DNA of 64,000 nucleotides, from assembly GCA_015680685.1 (NCBI GenBank), contig MNCI01025089.1, forward strand, positions 192,781 to 256,780, given 5' to 3'. The notes beneath the pieces are model-generated. The model was not told where the DNA came from. It saw only the letters and a list, made by a program, of their open reading frames with translations, and did no database searches. Positions 34,049 to 45,516 of this stretch are shown here, one piece after another. How positions within the stretch are numbered: the first letter of the stretch is position 1; each line of letters starts with the position of its first letter. The translations under genes and the position numbers were made by a program. The stretch is from Gnetum montanum (taxonomy: Eukaryota > Streptophyta > Gnetopsida > Gnetales > Gnetaceae).

Positions 34049-34545
34049 AGAAGGTTATAAAGGTGAATTTTTTTGGTAAAATTGATGAGTCGAAAAAATG
34101 ATTGCAAAATTTGTATAGTTTCTCTAAAATTTTAATCCTTCATAAATATGAAATATGTAGGGAATCTAATTTATGATTTTATTATGCCATGTCATATACT
34201 AAATGAAAGGTAATTAAAGGAATTTTCAAACTTTGAAATAATGTAAATAGAGAAAATGTTTCCATCTATGCATGAATAGAAGATGATTTTGTGGCACATG
34301 GTTAGGATGCTAAAGATGGAATCCAAATTATAATATTAGTCATCATCTCATCATTTATGATCTTTCACATGATGTCCATATGCTTCAATGTCTTATGACA
34401 ATAGACATGAGTTGGATTGCATTGTCATAGTTCAATCCAGTGTTGTTATTTCCACATTGATCTAAGGCATACCTATTAGTGTTGGTATGTGAATTTCCTC
34501 CACATCTAAAAATGATCCTATATAGGTCAGATTCTTAGATGGAAA
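34049..34545. other. no gene recognised
   Basis: AT-rich sequence between the solo LTR and the 3' tail of the LINE. No feature seen. Confidence 0.4.
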
Positions 34546-34872
34546 ACTACTATTTTTTTTTAGGAAAAGGTCGAGCGAATTTCATTCCCAAAAAAATGGA
34601 GAACAAGCTACGCCTGCACGTAGCATGGACCATCAACCACGGCCCCAAAGCAGGAGTCCCAAGGATAGAAAGAGACAAGAACCAAGGTGAGAGCCTAGGC
34701 AGCCCCCAACATCAACCGCGGTGGAGGAACTCACAGGGAGGACCCGCCAACTCGCCACCCAACTGCGGGTCCTTCACCCGCGGGGGCCTTGGGCGATGCT
34801 GATCCTGATCAGCGTCCGGGCACCGAATGTTCAGCAATGTGTCTGCCCCAGATGCAGATGTGTTGCCATGCG

Positions 34873-35760
34873 TCAGCCCCCACTTCCCCTCAGCCAACCC
34901 CGCTGGGACATGGTTCTGTCTTCCACTGGCCCCTGCAACCGCCAGGGAGGGGGCACCCCGCGCGGAGTCAAGACCCCTTCTAGGCCCGACCATAGAGGTG
35001 CGCCCATCCTCTGCATCCTAATCTCCTGCCAAAGCTTCCTGAACCTGGCCCATAATATAGCCGGGGTGGGGCAGGCCACATTTTTGAAGACGTAATCATT
35101 GCGGGCCTTCCAAAGAATCCAAAGTGCGGTGAGGGTGGGCGAGTTCCCGAAGATCTGGATGGGCCGCAAATCACACGTGTGCCAAAATTGCCGAGTGACG
35201 TGACACTCCTGCATGAAATGTTGCAGCGTCTCATCAGCATGAGTGCACAGGGGGCAATGTGGACTAATCCCTAGGCTCCTGCACTGCAAGAAGGTCCGAA
35301 CAGGAAGGGCTCTGTGGAGGATCAGCCACCCGAACACCTTGATCTTCTCCAGGATTGGCCCCCGCCAGAGTAGCCTCCAGCGCGGGTCCGATGGGAATCG
35401 TGCCCGAAGGTATTGCCGGGGATGGAGGGGTTCAGCTGCGCCCCCCAACGTGGCCTTATGAGCACAAATCTGCTTCCAAAGGAGCGAGTCTGAACTTGTA
35501 GCCCTCCAGGGCTGATACTTTCGCCACAGAAGCTGTGCCCATGTGGAGGGATCCTCCTGTGTGGTGAAGAGCCTCCAAATCAAGCATTGCCATCCTAACA
35601 CCACCTCCTCTGTGAAGGGGAGAATGCCAACCCCCCTGCCTCGTGGGGCCATGCAGTGGTGGCCCAATCCACCAGGTGCATCTTCTTTCCCCCCTTCCCT
35701 CCCGACCACACAAAGTTGCACAGGATCGTATCAATCTTTGTGACAACGGCAGCCGGTAAG
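34873..35760 (-). pseudogene. LINE polyprotein C-terminus with zinc-binding RT domain
   Basis: Continuation of the LINE protein after a one-base frameshift near 35632-35640, at a run of C. The upstream frame reads WATTAWPHEAGGLAF and the downstream frame continues GVGILPFTEEVVLGWQCLIW. The 282-codon open frame then shows the zf-RVT pattern: KIKVFGWLILHRALPV, CPLCTHADETLQHFMQEC and W-I-L-W-K-A-R-N. It ends about 330 bases before the A-tail; that last stretch would be the 3' UTR. Confidence 0.85.
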
Positions 35761-35849
35761 GCGGCGATTGAAGCCCCGAACCTGGCCATTGCTCCCAGCA
35801 CCACGGTTTCCAGCACGATCTTTCCTTTACGAGAGAGGAATTGATTCAT

Positions 35850-36885
35850 CCAATGGACCGTGCGTTACTGGATTCGCATCAGTAAAGCCTGCTAGGTTTG
35901 CTTTCGATGCCAATTGTGGATGGGGCTGCCCAAATACTTATCGTCCTCCTCCCCTGGCATAGTCCCCAGGATTTGAATAATCCTACTGCGTACCGCTGGG
36001 TGGGTGTGTGTGAAGTATAGCGAGGACTTCCTCGCATTCATTTGCAGCCCAACCTCCTGCTGGAACCGGTCCAGCGCCCTCATCAGTGCCTTGACCTGCA
36101 GCACAGCAGCCCTGACGAAGATCATGGTGTCGTCCGCGTAGTGAGCGGTGAGGCAATGCACACCATGCACATCAAGGCCCTGGACACCTTCTTCCATGCA
36201 ATAACTTTATAGAAGATCCATCAGCATAAGAAAGAGGAGGGGGAAGAGGGGATCGCCTTGTCGCAATCCGCGGCCAGTCCCCTAGAAACCCCTCAAAGTC
36301 CCATCAATATCCAGGGAGTAACGTCCACTCCTTTGCATCTGCAAGCAGAGATCCACAAAGTCACTATCCAAACCTTTTGTAATCAGCACCTTTCGTAGGG
36401 CTGCCCAGCTAACGGAGTCATAGGCCTTCGCGATGTCGAGCTTGATGCAGAGGCCTAGATATTTCGTGAGACGCAGAGAGTGCTGGATTTCCTGCAGTAA
36501 CAGCACTTGATCTTGAAGGTGGAAGCCCTTAATAAATGCATCCTGGTTTTTCCCCACCAAACGTGGCATGAGGGGGCACAGTCTGGCAACAAGCATTCGG
36601 GAGAACAGCTGAAGAAGCGAGTTGCAGACCCCAATGGGCCGAAAATGTCCCGGTGCAGTGGGAGTTTCAATTTTTGGCATAAGGACCACATGGGAGCAGT
36701 TTATTTCTTTGCGAACCTGTCTCCAGACCAACATGTGGTTAAAGGCATCAAGAAGGTTCACGCCCAACACCTCTTCATATTTGCGAAAGAATTCAATGGG
36801 CCAACCATCTGGCCCCGGCACCTTGTTCGCCTGCATATCTTTCAACGCATGATTCCACATGAACACCTTAGAGATAGCCTAATTC
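35850..36885 (-). pseudogene. LINE reverse transcriptase domain
   Basis: Catalyses target-primed cDNA synthesis in non-LTR elements. Motifs in order on the minus strand, all in one frame: KVPGPDGWPIEFF, FRPIGVCNSLLQLFSRML, KLDIAKAYDSV (first catalytic Asp), GLRQGDPLFPLLF, and AHYADDTMIF with the Y-A-D-D active site (about 36133), then the thumb with GLQMNARKS and KYLGSPI. Stops interrupt it after DGTLRGF (near 36280), after FLMLMDLL (near 36205) and after NWHRKQT (near 35890). The nonsense codons keep the frame, so decay is mild compared with the LTR elements around it. Confidence 0.9.
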
Positions 36886-36969
36886 ATGCATGTTGAAATG
36901 TTAATTATTTATACTATTTTCAAGTTATGTTAAAACACATCCATGATGTTTAGAAGTACTGATGGTTCG

Positions 36970-37962
36970 TGAGGACTAAGAAAGAAAGGGAGTTGAATAA
37001 GTTTGCCAACTAAAATTGCACCAACCACATGAATGCACCAAATTTTATGAGGTTCCTCAACTTGGGTATGTTCACACTTGAAGGGTAGAATATGTGCATA
37101 CGTTTAAACATTATTTCTTCAAAAAATGTGGTTCGAAGGACACCACACCTTGTACAAGCTTTGATCTTCACTTCAAAGTATTCCATTGTTATGAAACCAC
37201 TCAATCATGCATGGTCCTAACAATCTTAGAATGTGATTTCAAGGATCCCACAACCTTTACAAAATCTCAAAAAGCTTAATATGTATATCTTCTCAAAAGA
37301 AGCACACCAAACCTACAATGCTACAAGAAGCAAAGAAAAGAAAAAAAAAACAAAAGAATCTAACTAAATTTACAAGTCCTTGTACTTGAAGCTTAGGACA
37401 AATTCAAATCAAGAAAATGATGTTATAATGAAGAGCAAGAATATAATTTCATAGAATAAATAATAAGAAGCTTATGTATGAATAGTGCTTACATTATTCC
37501 CAATATTTTTACTTCATCTTATAGCCTTGATGTTTTTGAAAGCTTCCTAGAATTCTGGCAATGACTACTAAATGGCTAGTGTAGACGCCTACATCAAAGT
37601 TAGGATCTCTAACTGAGATTGGCCTCAATTCATGAGAAATGTCTATCTGGTAGATGGGACATCTACAAGGAGATGTCTACTATTTTTTAAAGATGTATTC
37701 TTAACTTTTGAGCTTTGATCTTTGAGGCTTCCTCTTGTTCATTTGCCTTGCTAGTAAACCTTGAAGCATCTTCATTTGATTTGTAGACTTATTTTCATCC
37801 ATGCTCTCATCTTGCCCATGTAGTCTTCATTTTGACATCTCATCGTAGATCTCATTTCCTTGAGTTCTCCAATCTCATTGTGGAATTCTTGTTTATGTCC
37901 TACAAAATAACTATTCACCATCTCCATTTTCATGAAGGTTTTGATATACCAAAAGGCCAATA
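36970..37962 (-). repeat. 3' LTR of element G
   Basis: Aligns with 52152-53041, e.g. cttgggtatgt(t/c)cacactt and ggacaccacaccttgta. Ends TGAGGA (36970) and ccaata (37962; LTR start TATTGG, from the usual TGTTGG). Purine tract AACAAAGGGAAG (minus, 37965-37976) abuts it. Confidence 0.8.
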
Positions 37963-39860
37963 ATCTTCCCTTTGTTAGTGATATCCAAAACTTAAGAAAA
38001 TGAGTTAGTATATCCCAAAAATCAATTGAGCTAATGATGAAGAGAGATAAAAGACTATGCAGAAAATGCATCCTTAATATAACACAAAATTCATTAGTCA
38101 TGAAGACACTTGTGAATTTTGAATAAGGGCATTTGAAATGAAGACCTAAGAAACAAATATTAAGTATCTTTTCTCTAAACTAGAATGAAAAACATTAATA
38201 CCACCATAAGATTAGAACTATGCAAATATATCCATAAGGTCATAATTATTGTTCAATACCCATGTTGCTCATGACACATAGATCACAATCATATTGCAAG
38301 TCATCAAAGTCATCACATTATATCACAATCATATTATATGACATCGAGAAGATAGAATTCTTTCTCTTTTTAGACATCATCAAAAAGTGACTTGGGCTTA
38401 CAACAAGCAAAAATATTGAAAATAAGATAGATCAAATGATTGTTAAGGATAACATCAAGATATATTATATAGTTTTTATCTAAGTAAAACCTCATTAGAT
38501 AAAGTCATCATCTCACTTTCAAAATTAGAGAATGCAAATGTGAAGAAAAGAAGTCAATACACATCCAACCTTTAAGAAATAGATCAAATTCTAGAACTAG
38601 ATCAAGATATCAAATAAAGTAATTTCTAATTTAGATATTCATATTAATCACATATGTCTTTAAGGAAGATTAAAATATATTATCAATTCATTTTCAAAAG
38701 TCCCTAAGATGCTTTTTCATAGAATAGAAATCTCAATACTTCTTCTTACTTTAGTCAGCTTCAGATTTCCAAGGTATGAACTATTTAATTCATATCAACA
38801 ACAAGGGACTTCAATACTAAAAATACTATATTCATAGTATATAAATGATTTAGTACTAGCATAGAGATATATTCAAATGATTTCTAGAAACTTGCATACT
38901 TGATTATTACTTTTAGGTAAGCGAATTTTAAGGATTGAATCAAAAAATAACTTGCCCTTTTACCTTCAAGTTTGTATCAAATGGATATACCTTTTGTTAT
39001 CTACCTAGGTATTATGTCTTGATGAAAGTCTCCATAGACTCCCCATATATTGATGCTCCAAAATAATTTATGAAGTACAAGCTCCCCCTACATATGTGCT
39101 TATTTCTTCTTTGACACTTTTAAGCTTTGCGACTAATTTATAACAATCTTGCTTATTTAAGAATATTGAATAATCCAACAAAGTTAAGAGATTAGAGAAA
39201 ATTATTAGGCACAAAACATGACAAATTTGTCTTTCTTGATCATCCAATCATGCCTTAGCTTGTCATTGTTCTAGTTTACTTGATCCAATTTCTAATGTTA
39301 GTAGTATCTTATGATAAATGTGGATGCAATGTCTTTCTCTTATTTCAGATTTTCTTCAAAGATAAAAATTTTAAAGTACATGTAAATATCTAAGTAATTA
39401 ATGAGATAACATGAGAGATATTAATACTACCTTAATCCTTCTTTTAGACTCTTTTTCATGTATTAGATGATTAAGATATGTTTTCTTTGATGATGAAAGA
39501 GTTCATAAAGTATATGTGTAACTTTTTTTTTGGTTTAAAATTTCTTTCCAAACACTAGACTATACTTAATCTAGCAAGCAAGGGGGTATAGAATTACCAT
39601 GGCTTACATTACTTACTTATTTATATGAGAATGACTAATGGAATTTGAGATGAGGCCCTGTATCATGGAGTACCTCCTTACAATTTGATTTTCTTTTGTT
39701 AGCTCCTTTGTTGATGTTTCCAACCTTGTAAGGCAATCCTTCTTGTTCATGTTCTTCAGGATAGGAGAATCTATAGTATTTGATAGTTTCATCCATTTTT
39801 TTAGAAGTTTCTACAACTTTTATCTCATTCTGTTTCCAAGTTGTTGCATCTTGCAAGATA
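37963..39860 (-). pseudogene. left interior of element G, gag tail and non-coding
   Basis: Just left of the H insertion point the minus strand is open from 39856 to 39635 (QDATTWKQNEIKVVETSKK...), a Lys/Glu-rich stretch that continues G's gag-side frame. Further left is a purine tract with AGGGGGAGCTTG (complement near 39080-39095), of the type that follows pol in copia elements, and then AT-rich sequence to the LTR. No Y-V-D-D, Y-G-L-K-Q or RNase H motif was found, so pol is absent or unrecognisable. The frame at 37772-38101 lies partly in the LTR and is not a gene. Confidence 0.5.
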
Positions 39861-40164
39861 CACTCACAGGATTTCTTTTGACAAGATCAAGTATCAACGT
39901 TACTTTGCTCAATGTGATGATAATAATCTTGTTTATGATCATAGTTTTTACAATAGTATGAAGTGTTCCGTTCATGAAAAGAAAAATCAAAGCTGATTAT
40001 GCTTGAACTAGTATAAGCATCCTTTTGTGAAGTTTCTTTTAGGATTTTACATGTAAGTTGATTTTCTTTATTTTCATGGATCCCTTCTTGAATATCCCTA
40101 CATTTCTCTTCAACTAATGGGGTAAGAAGTTAAATCTTAGATTTTATGTCTAATATTTCCATTA
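39861..40164 (+). repeat. duplicate of H's right flank (apparent empty site)
   Basis: Nearly the same sequence occurs at 50593-50896, same orientation, with about nine differences in 300 bases. On the left it follows on without a break from element G sequence (...caagatacactcacagg); on the right it ends at the single N at 40165. So the left contig reads straight through the site where H is inserted in the right contig. Confidence 0.85.
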
Positions 40165-40165
40165 N

Positions 40166-41670
40166 ACTTCTGCTACACCCCACCACGTCCCTACCGCCGC
40201 GTCGCGCCGCCTCTCTGCTCACACCGCTCCCTGCTGCGTGGATCGCTGCGCCTGCTGCTGCTGCCTTTTCCCCCGGTGCCTGCAACTGCGCCAACGCCCT
40301 CTACCCCATCACCGTCCCTGTTGCGCCGCGCCGTCGTTCTCTGTCTCCACCATCCGCTGCTTTTTTCCCTCTGCAGCCACCAAACCCTAGCCGCCGTCTC
40401 CTACCGACACGCTGCCACCACCGCTTTTCTCTGTCTCCCACCGCCTCCACCTGGCATCGTGTTGCTATCTTTTCCTGCCGTGCCGCCCTTACCTGCAGCG
40501 CCGCCCTTACCTGCAGCGCCGCCCTTACCTGCAGCGCCGCCCTCACCTACCGCGCCGCCCTCATTTTCCACGCCACCCTCGTTTTCTGTGCCGCCCTCAC
40601 TCATTGCGGCGCCCTCGCCTACCGCACCGCCCTCGTTTGCTGCACCGCGCTTGCCGCCGCATCGCGCCATCGCCCTCTATCTCTCGCGTCACCTCTGTCT
40701 AGCCTGCCATGCTGCTATTTCTGCCTTCACCGTCGTCACTCCTGTGCTGCTGCCACACGTCTCATTGCTGTCCACCACCGGCTACTTTCCTCCTCCCGAT
40801 GATTGAGAATTCTAATGTTCCGGCCGACCAACCAAAAATAATATAATTTTTCAAAGGGAGCCGCCGCTAGATCCACCTCTCCAAATTTTTCAAATTGTGT
40901 TTCTAAAGTATTTGCAGTTTTTTCTAAAGTATTTACATTTTTTATGGGTTTAAATGATCCACAAAGTTGTAATCCTGGTCAAAAAAAATGTGCAATTGCC
41001 AACAACCAACTCATGTACAACTACCCTAGCCCCAAACCTATAAATACTCTACCAATTTACACAAATGAAGAACAATAAGCAAAAACAAGGAACACAAGCA
41101 AGAGAAGCAAGAAGGAGAAGAAGATTGGAAGAGGCAAAGATTGGAGAAGTTGGCGATCCTGAAGAAGGACAGAACTTGCAATCCTTGGGCGCTCGGCACA
41201 TCCAATTTTTGGCTTTCAAGTTCTTCTCCAGTCGTCGCATCATATCCTTCCGGGGCTAGGCGTTTGACTTGCCATTCATACTTGTGCAACTACGCTTTGA
41301 CCGGTGTACATTTTTTCTAATACAATATAGTTTCGTTATTGCTTCTCATTTACATTATTTACCTCGGTTTACATTTTGTTTACAATATAAACTTTGTTTA
41401 CGCTTTATTAATAACTTAGTACACTTTATTTACACTTCGTATCGTTGTTTACATTCCGTCTACATACCTTTTACGATAACCCCAGCACTAGCCGTAGCTT
41501 ACGCTTGGGGAAGTCCTTGGTTGATTTGCGTGCAAACTATCCAAGGCACTCTGCCTTCGTTCCCTTTTCCGGCTTGCCCTCAAGCGAAGGTAGGGTCCGT
41601 TGTGGCTGCCCAACGATCCTTCGGTGTTTGTTTCCCTTCCAGCCTTACGCCGACGATTTACGCCAGTACA
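40166..41670 (+). repeat. 5' LTR of element H, first ~550 bp missing
   Basis: Matches 49087-50592 at an offset of about 8921. It starts at the single N at 40165, i.e. at a contig end inside the LTR. The U3 part is very GC-rich and a TATAAATA box lies at 41039-41046. It ends ...cgccagtaca at 41670. Confidence 0.9.
40482..40660 (+). repeat. 18-bp minisatellite in H's U3 (5' LTR)
   Basis: gccgcccttacctgcagc is repeated exactly three times from 40482, followed by about seven decayed units (gccgccctcacctaccgc and so on). The same array is at 49403-49581 in the 3' LTR. Confidence 0.85.
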
Positions 41671-41754
41671 GTTTTTGGCACTAGAAGGATATGATGCCAA
41701 CCAAAGAATGAGACCACGGAGATTTTCGCCACATATCTAGAAAAGAATGAGACG
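41671..41754 (+). other. primer-site region of element H
   Basis: The LTR end is followed by gtttttggcactagaagga. The same motif follows the LTR-type sequence of element I (tttttcttggtgctagaagg, 57971-57990), which supports it as the primer-binding site of this lineage. The tRNA is not identified. Confidence 0.5.
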
Positions 41755-42181
41755 TGGCGTAAATCCAGAAATGTTTTCAATATTATCTGGTTGCTAGATG
41801 AATGGCAAGTCAAATGCCTAGCCCCGGAAGGATATGATGCGACGACGGGAGAAGAACTTGAAAGCCAAAAATCGGATGTGCCGAGCGCCCAAGGATTGCA
41901 AGTTCTGTCCTTCTTCAGGATCGCCAACTTCTCCAATCTTTGCCTCTTCCAATCTTCTTCTCCTTCTTGCTTCTCTTGCTTGTGTTCCTTGTTTTTGCTT
42001 GTTGTTCTTCATTTGTGTAAATTGGTAGAGTATTTATAGGTTTGGGGCTAGGGTAGTTGTACATGAGTTGGTTGTTGGCAATTGCACATTTTTTTTTGAC
42101 CAGGATTACAACTTTGTGGATCATTTAAACCCATAAAAAATGCAAATACTTTAGAAAAAACTGCTGGCGTAAATCCAGAAA
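41755..42181. repeat. inverted LTR fragment flanked by 17-bp direct repeats
   Basis: 41800-42164 is the reverse complement of about 40919-41277 of the adjacent 5' LTR, nearly identical and including the TATA box and the first ~200 bases downstream of it. It is bracketed by tggcgtaaatccagaaa at 41755-41771 and 42165-42181. It sits where gag should begin, and coding homology resumes at 42234. It may have arisen by template switching or by insertion of a foreign LTR piece. Confidence 0.85.
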
Positions 42182-42233
42182 AGTTCTAGTACAGTCTTTG
42201 CTGGTGCAGAACGAGGGGTTTTTACATTAGTAG

Positions 42234-43232
42234 TTGAAAATGTTGGGTCAAATGGACCAAATCTCTATGGATAAGAACGTTCCAAATGGTAAAGACCTAG
42301 CTAGTGCATTGACCCAGGTCACACAAGCCTTAAAACAAAAGAATACTACTTTAAGTTTGTATCACCTAGTAATGACTTCACCAGTGCATCGAGAGGCTCT
42401 CGTACGAATGTTAACTTCAATTCCTGTTAGTGAGGACCTCCCTGTAGACGAACCATCCATTTATGCGGTATTATCCCCACAACTTCAGGAATCAAAGACC
42501 ACATCCTTACAATTCCATGTTAAGGACATTAAGCTAGATGAGAAAATAAGGGAAATCACCACAGCCCCTATATTCATAACAATACAGGTTGATAATTTCA
42601 AAATACGTAGGGTGCATGTTGATGATGGTGCAGCAACAAATGTAATACCTTTTTCCATCATTGAAAAATTGGGACTCACTGAACAAATACAACCTACAAC
42701 AACCTCTTTCCTGAGATCCTTCAGTGGTTCCCGTGTGGGAGTAAAAGGCATGGTTACCTTAGACTTCATAGTTGGAGACCAATTCCCTACATCAGCTGAG
42801 TTTGTAGTGGTTGATGAAATGCCAGGTTTTAATCTAATCCTAGGACGTCCTTGGCTAGCTCAACTTAAAGCCGTATCTTCACCAATCCATCAAGAGATAC
42901 ATCTACCTTACGAAGATGGTGAGATCATCATACATGGGGATACAACCTCATCAATCACTTCCTCATATCTTGAGGTAGATAAAGGGTCAGAAATTGAGTT
43001 CATTAAGCCTACACAAGAAACCATGAACATACGTCAGAACGAGAACCCAACGTTGACTTACACTGAAGAAACACAAGAAGACACAGACATGGGAGCCATT
43101 CCTATTGATGTTTCTTGATCGGAACTACCCTTTGACATCATTGATGAAGGGGAAGGTGAATATAAAGTCATACCCATGCACCCAGCCCCACGTGTTAAGC
43201 TACAAAAGATCAAGAGACAACTCAACAACTAG
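42234..43232 (+). pseudogene. gag end and aspartic protease of element H
   Basis: Processes the polyprotein. The first ~70 codons match the region just before the protease in element I (K-Q-K-N-T-T-L-S-L-Y in H). The protease core follows: VDDGAATNVIPF with the catalytic Asp at residue 130, in D-D-G-A form, and later FNLILGRPWLAQL. The ORF has a TGA at 43116-43118. After it, in the same frame, ELPFDIIDEGEGEYKV and ...KIKRQLNN continue to a TAG at 43230-43232. Element I also ends its homologous frame with K-I-K-x-x-x-x-N-stop, so 43232 is taken as the natural end and the TGA as damage. The N-terminal gag (capsid, zinc knuckle) is absent. Confidence 0.85.
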
Positions 43233-43249
43233 AGCGAATGATACGAAAC

Positions 43250-43434
43250 GTCCGCAATGACATTAAACTAGCCACGGTCAGAAATGGCCGGTTCCATTTA
43301 AAAATTCTTGAAAACATTGCTACCTTTGGCCCACCATGGCATAAACTGGTAATCCCTTCTTTGACAACAGATGCAACAGTCCATTAAGACTTTAAACTGA
43401 TATAACAAGCCCGAAACGGCTTTAAACTAGAGCC
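43250..43434 (+). repeat. AAACTAG-type motif copies between protease and RT (H)
   Basis: Four related units: tgacattaaactagccac (43258-43275), a weaker ccatggcataaactggtaa, taagactttaaactgata (43384-43401) and aaacggctttaaactagagc (43414-43433). The same motif forms the array after integrase (47138-47392) and occurs once after the protease in element I (62842-62865). Confidence 0.6.
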
Positions 43435-43623
43435 AACAAATTACAAATTTACGAATTTACAAAATTACAAAATTACAAATTATATTAAATTTTTGCTTAC
43501 AAGTTACAAGTTACAATTTAGATTCATGCGCAATTGTTGCCTTCTTTTCCAACCTTACATTCAGTTGCACACATATACTCTAGAATTTTTAAGGGAATCT
43601 CTCTCATATCGCTCCTGTTTTAA

Positions 43624-45516
43624 TTGGAAGGAGCGAATATCATGGCCAACCACAACATCCTCTCAAAATTGTCTGTCAATGGACCATATGGAGATATAGA
43701 AAGATCAATTCACCCAGAATCTTTGGATCTAATTCCATCCACCTATACCGATTTGATAGCCTCCACTCAAGAAACGCCAGACTGGCCTAAAAACGTAGCC
43801 AAAACTCTAGACCTAGAAGCTAACAATATCACTGAAGATCCTCTGGTTGAAATCCCCATTACCACAGTTAATGGCGAAGCCAAGACCTTGAAATTAAGTG
43901 CCTTACTAGATCCACAACTCATAGGTGACATCACTCAGGTCTTAAAAGACAACGTAAAAACATTCGCATGGTCATATACAGACATGCCAGGACTAGACCC
44001 CCGGATCATCCAACATAACATTATCCTTGATGAAAAAATCAAACCAGTAAAACAAAAAGCACGAAAGGTTAGTCCCGAAGTCGCATTAGTAGTCCGCGCT
44101 GAGATCTCAAAGCTTTACCAAGCCGGTTTCATCCGAGCCGTTAACTATTCCGATTGGGTGTCAAACATTGTTGTGGTCCCCAAAAAGAATGGTAGTATAC
44201 GCATATGCATTGATTTCCGTGACCTCAACATAGCCACCATAAAAGATGACTTTCCCCTACCCAATATTGATCAACTTATTGACACAACTGCTGGGCATGC
44301 ATTATTATCCTTTATGGATGGATTTTCAGGCTACAATCAGATAAGAATTAATCCAGAACACCAGCTTAGAACAACTTTTATGACACCTTGGGGAACATTT
44401 TGTTATACAATGATGCCATTTGGCCTTAAGAATGCGGGTGCTAGATATCAACGAGCAATGACATATATATTTAGTGACTACATGCTTAGTTTGCTCAATG
44501 ATTATGTTGATGATATAGCGGTCAAGTCTAAAACAACTAAACAACATGCAAAAGATCTAGATTTAGTGCTTAAACATTGTCTCAAATATGACCTTAGGCT
44601 CAATCCAAAAAAGTGTGTCTTTGGTGTTAAAACAGGAAAAATGCTTGGTTTCCTAGTTTCCGAAACAGGGATACAGGTAGACCCTGATAAGGTTAAAGCG
44701 ATAACCAATATGCAATCACCAAGAAGCCTTACCGAACTACGTGGCCTCCAAGGTAGGTTACAATTTATTAGACGCTTTATCAAAAGGTTGATGGATAAGT
44801 TGAGTCCCATGCAACATCTGTTACGAAAGAATGTACATTTCCAATGGACTCAACAATGCCAAGAAGCATTTGAAAACATAAAACAAGAGTTGGCCCAGCT
44901 ACCAACTGTTTATCCTCCACAAAGTGACAAACCTTTCTACATCTATCTTGCAACTTCTAGTTCGTCCATCGCATCCATGCTTTGTCAAAAACGTCAAGAT
45001 GGGGCCGAGATCCCTGTATACTACCTAAGCCATGCTTTAATAGCCCATGAACAACGATACAACGATGTAGAAAAATCATGCCTTGCCCTTGTCTTCTCTT
45101 TGAAGAAATGGAGACATTATCTCTTCCGTAATCAAGTTTACATCATTTGCAAAGATAATGTTCTCCGTGCCATCACTAATAACATCTATGAGTCAAGTAG
45201 GTTAGCTAGGTGGAAAGCGATGATTGCAGAATTTGATTTACACTATGTCGCTCAATCTTCCACAAAAGGTCAAGCAATAGCCACACAATTAACTGTCTCA
45301 CCGACACATGATCAAACAACAATAAACCCCGAATTCCCAGATGAAAATGTTAACAGTATAGACACTGTACCAGATAATTATGAGGCAATTCTCTACTTTG
45401 ATGGGGCCTCAACCTCTCGTGGAGGAAGTGCCGCAGCTATTTTAATATACCCCTCTGGGGAAATCCAACCTTCTGCTTATCGCTTAAACTTCCCTTGCAC
45501 CAATAACATAGCATAA
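43624..45516 (+). pseudogene. RT-RNase H (pol, first part) of element H
   Basis: A 630-codon open frame. Reverse transcriptase: KKNGSIRICIDFRDLN (Asp at residue 197), LLSFMDGFSGYNQI, MPFGLKNAGA, and the active site YVDDIA at residues 294-299. RNase H of the gypsy type follows (KPFYIYLATSSSSIASML ... RYNDVEKSCLALVF); the usual first Asp of its D-x-S motif is not visible, as is common in Tat elements. Then the start of an archaeal-type second RNase H, LYFDGAS with Asp at residue 593. The frame ends with TAA (45514-45516) at the position of that domain's catalytic Glu (TNNIA-stop-YEG). The homologous protein continues in frame beyond. The start codon among the first Mets is uncertain. Confidence 0.92.

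Larger units (their letters stand above)
34546..36890 (-). mobile_element. L1-type LINE, 5'-truncated
   Basis: A GC-rich island in AT-rich surroundings. On the minus strand it runs from the beginning of the RT domain near 36890 to an A-tail (T run at about 34552-34560 on the plus strand). Everything upstream of the RT (ORF1 and endonuclease) is missing, which is the usual result of incomplete target-primed reverse transcription. I found no convincing target duplication at the two ends. Confidence 0.85.

Noticed and set aside
34539-35743. Plus-strand frames over the LINE (for example 34721-35095)
   Set aside because: Shadows of the minus-strand LINE protein in GC-rich DNA; no motif on the plus strand.
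40146-40806. 218- and 176-codon frames, and the 347-codon frame at 48680-49723
   Set aside because: They lie in the GC-rich U3 of element H's LTRs; overlapping frames are open on both strands, composition is low-complexity (Ala/Leu/Cys/Pro), and they are driven by the 18-bp repeat.
41065-41259. 64-codon Arg-rich frame just after H's TATA box
   Set aside because: Present in both LTRs and in the inverted copy, but this follows from their near-identity. The ATG is too close to the expected transcript start to be a convincing gene.
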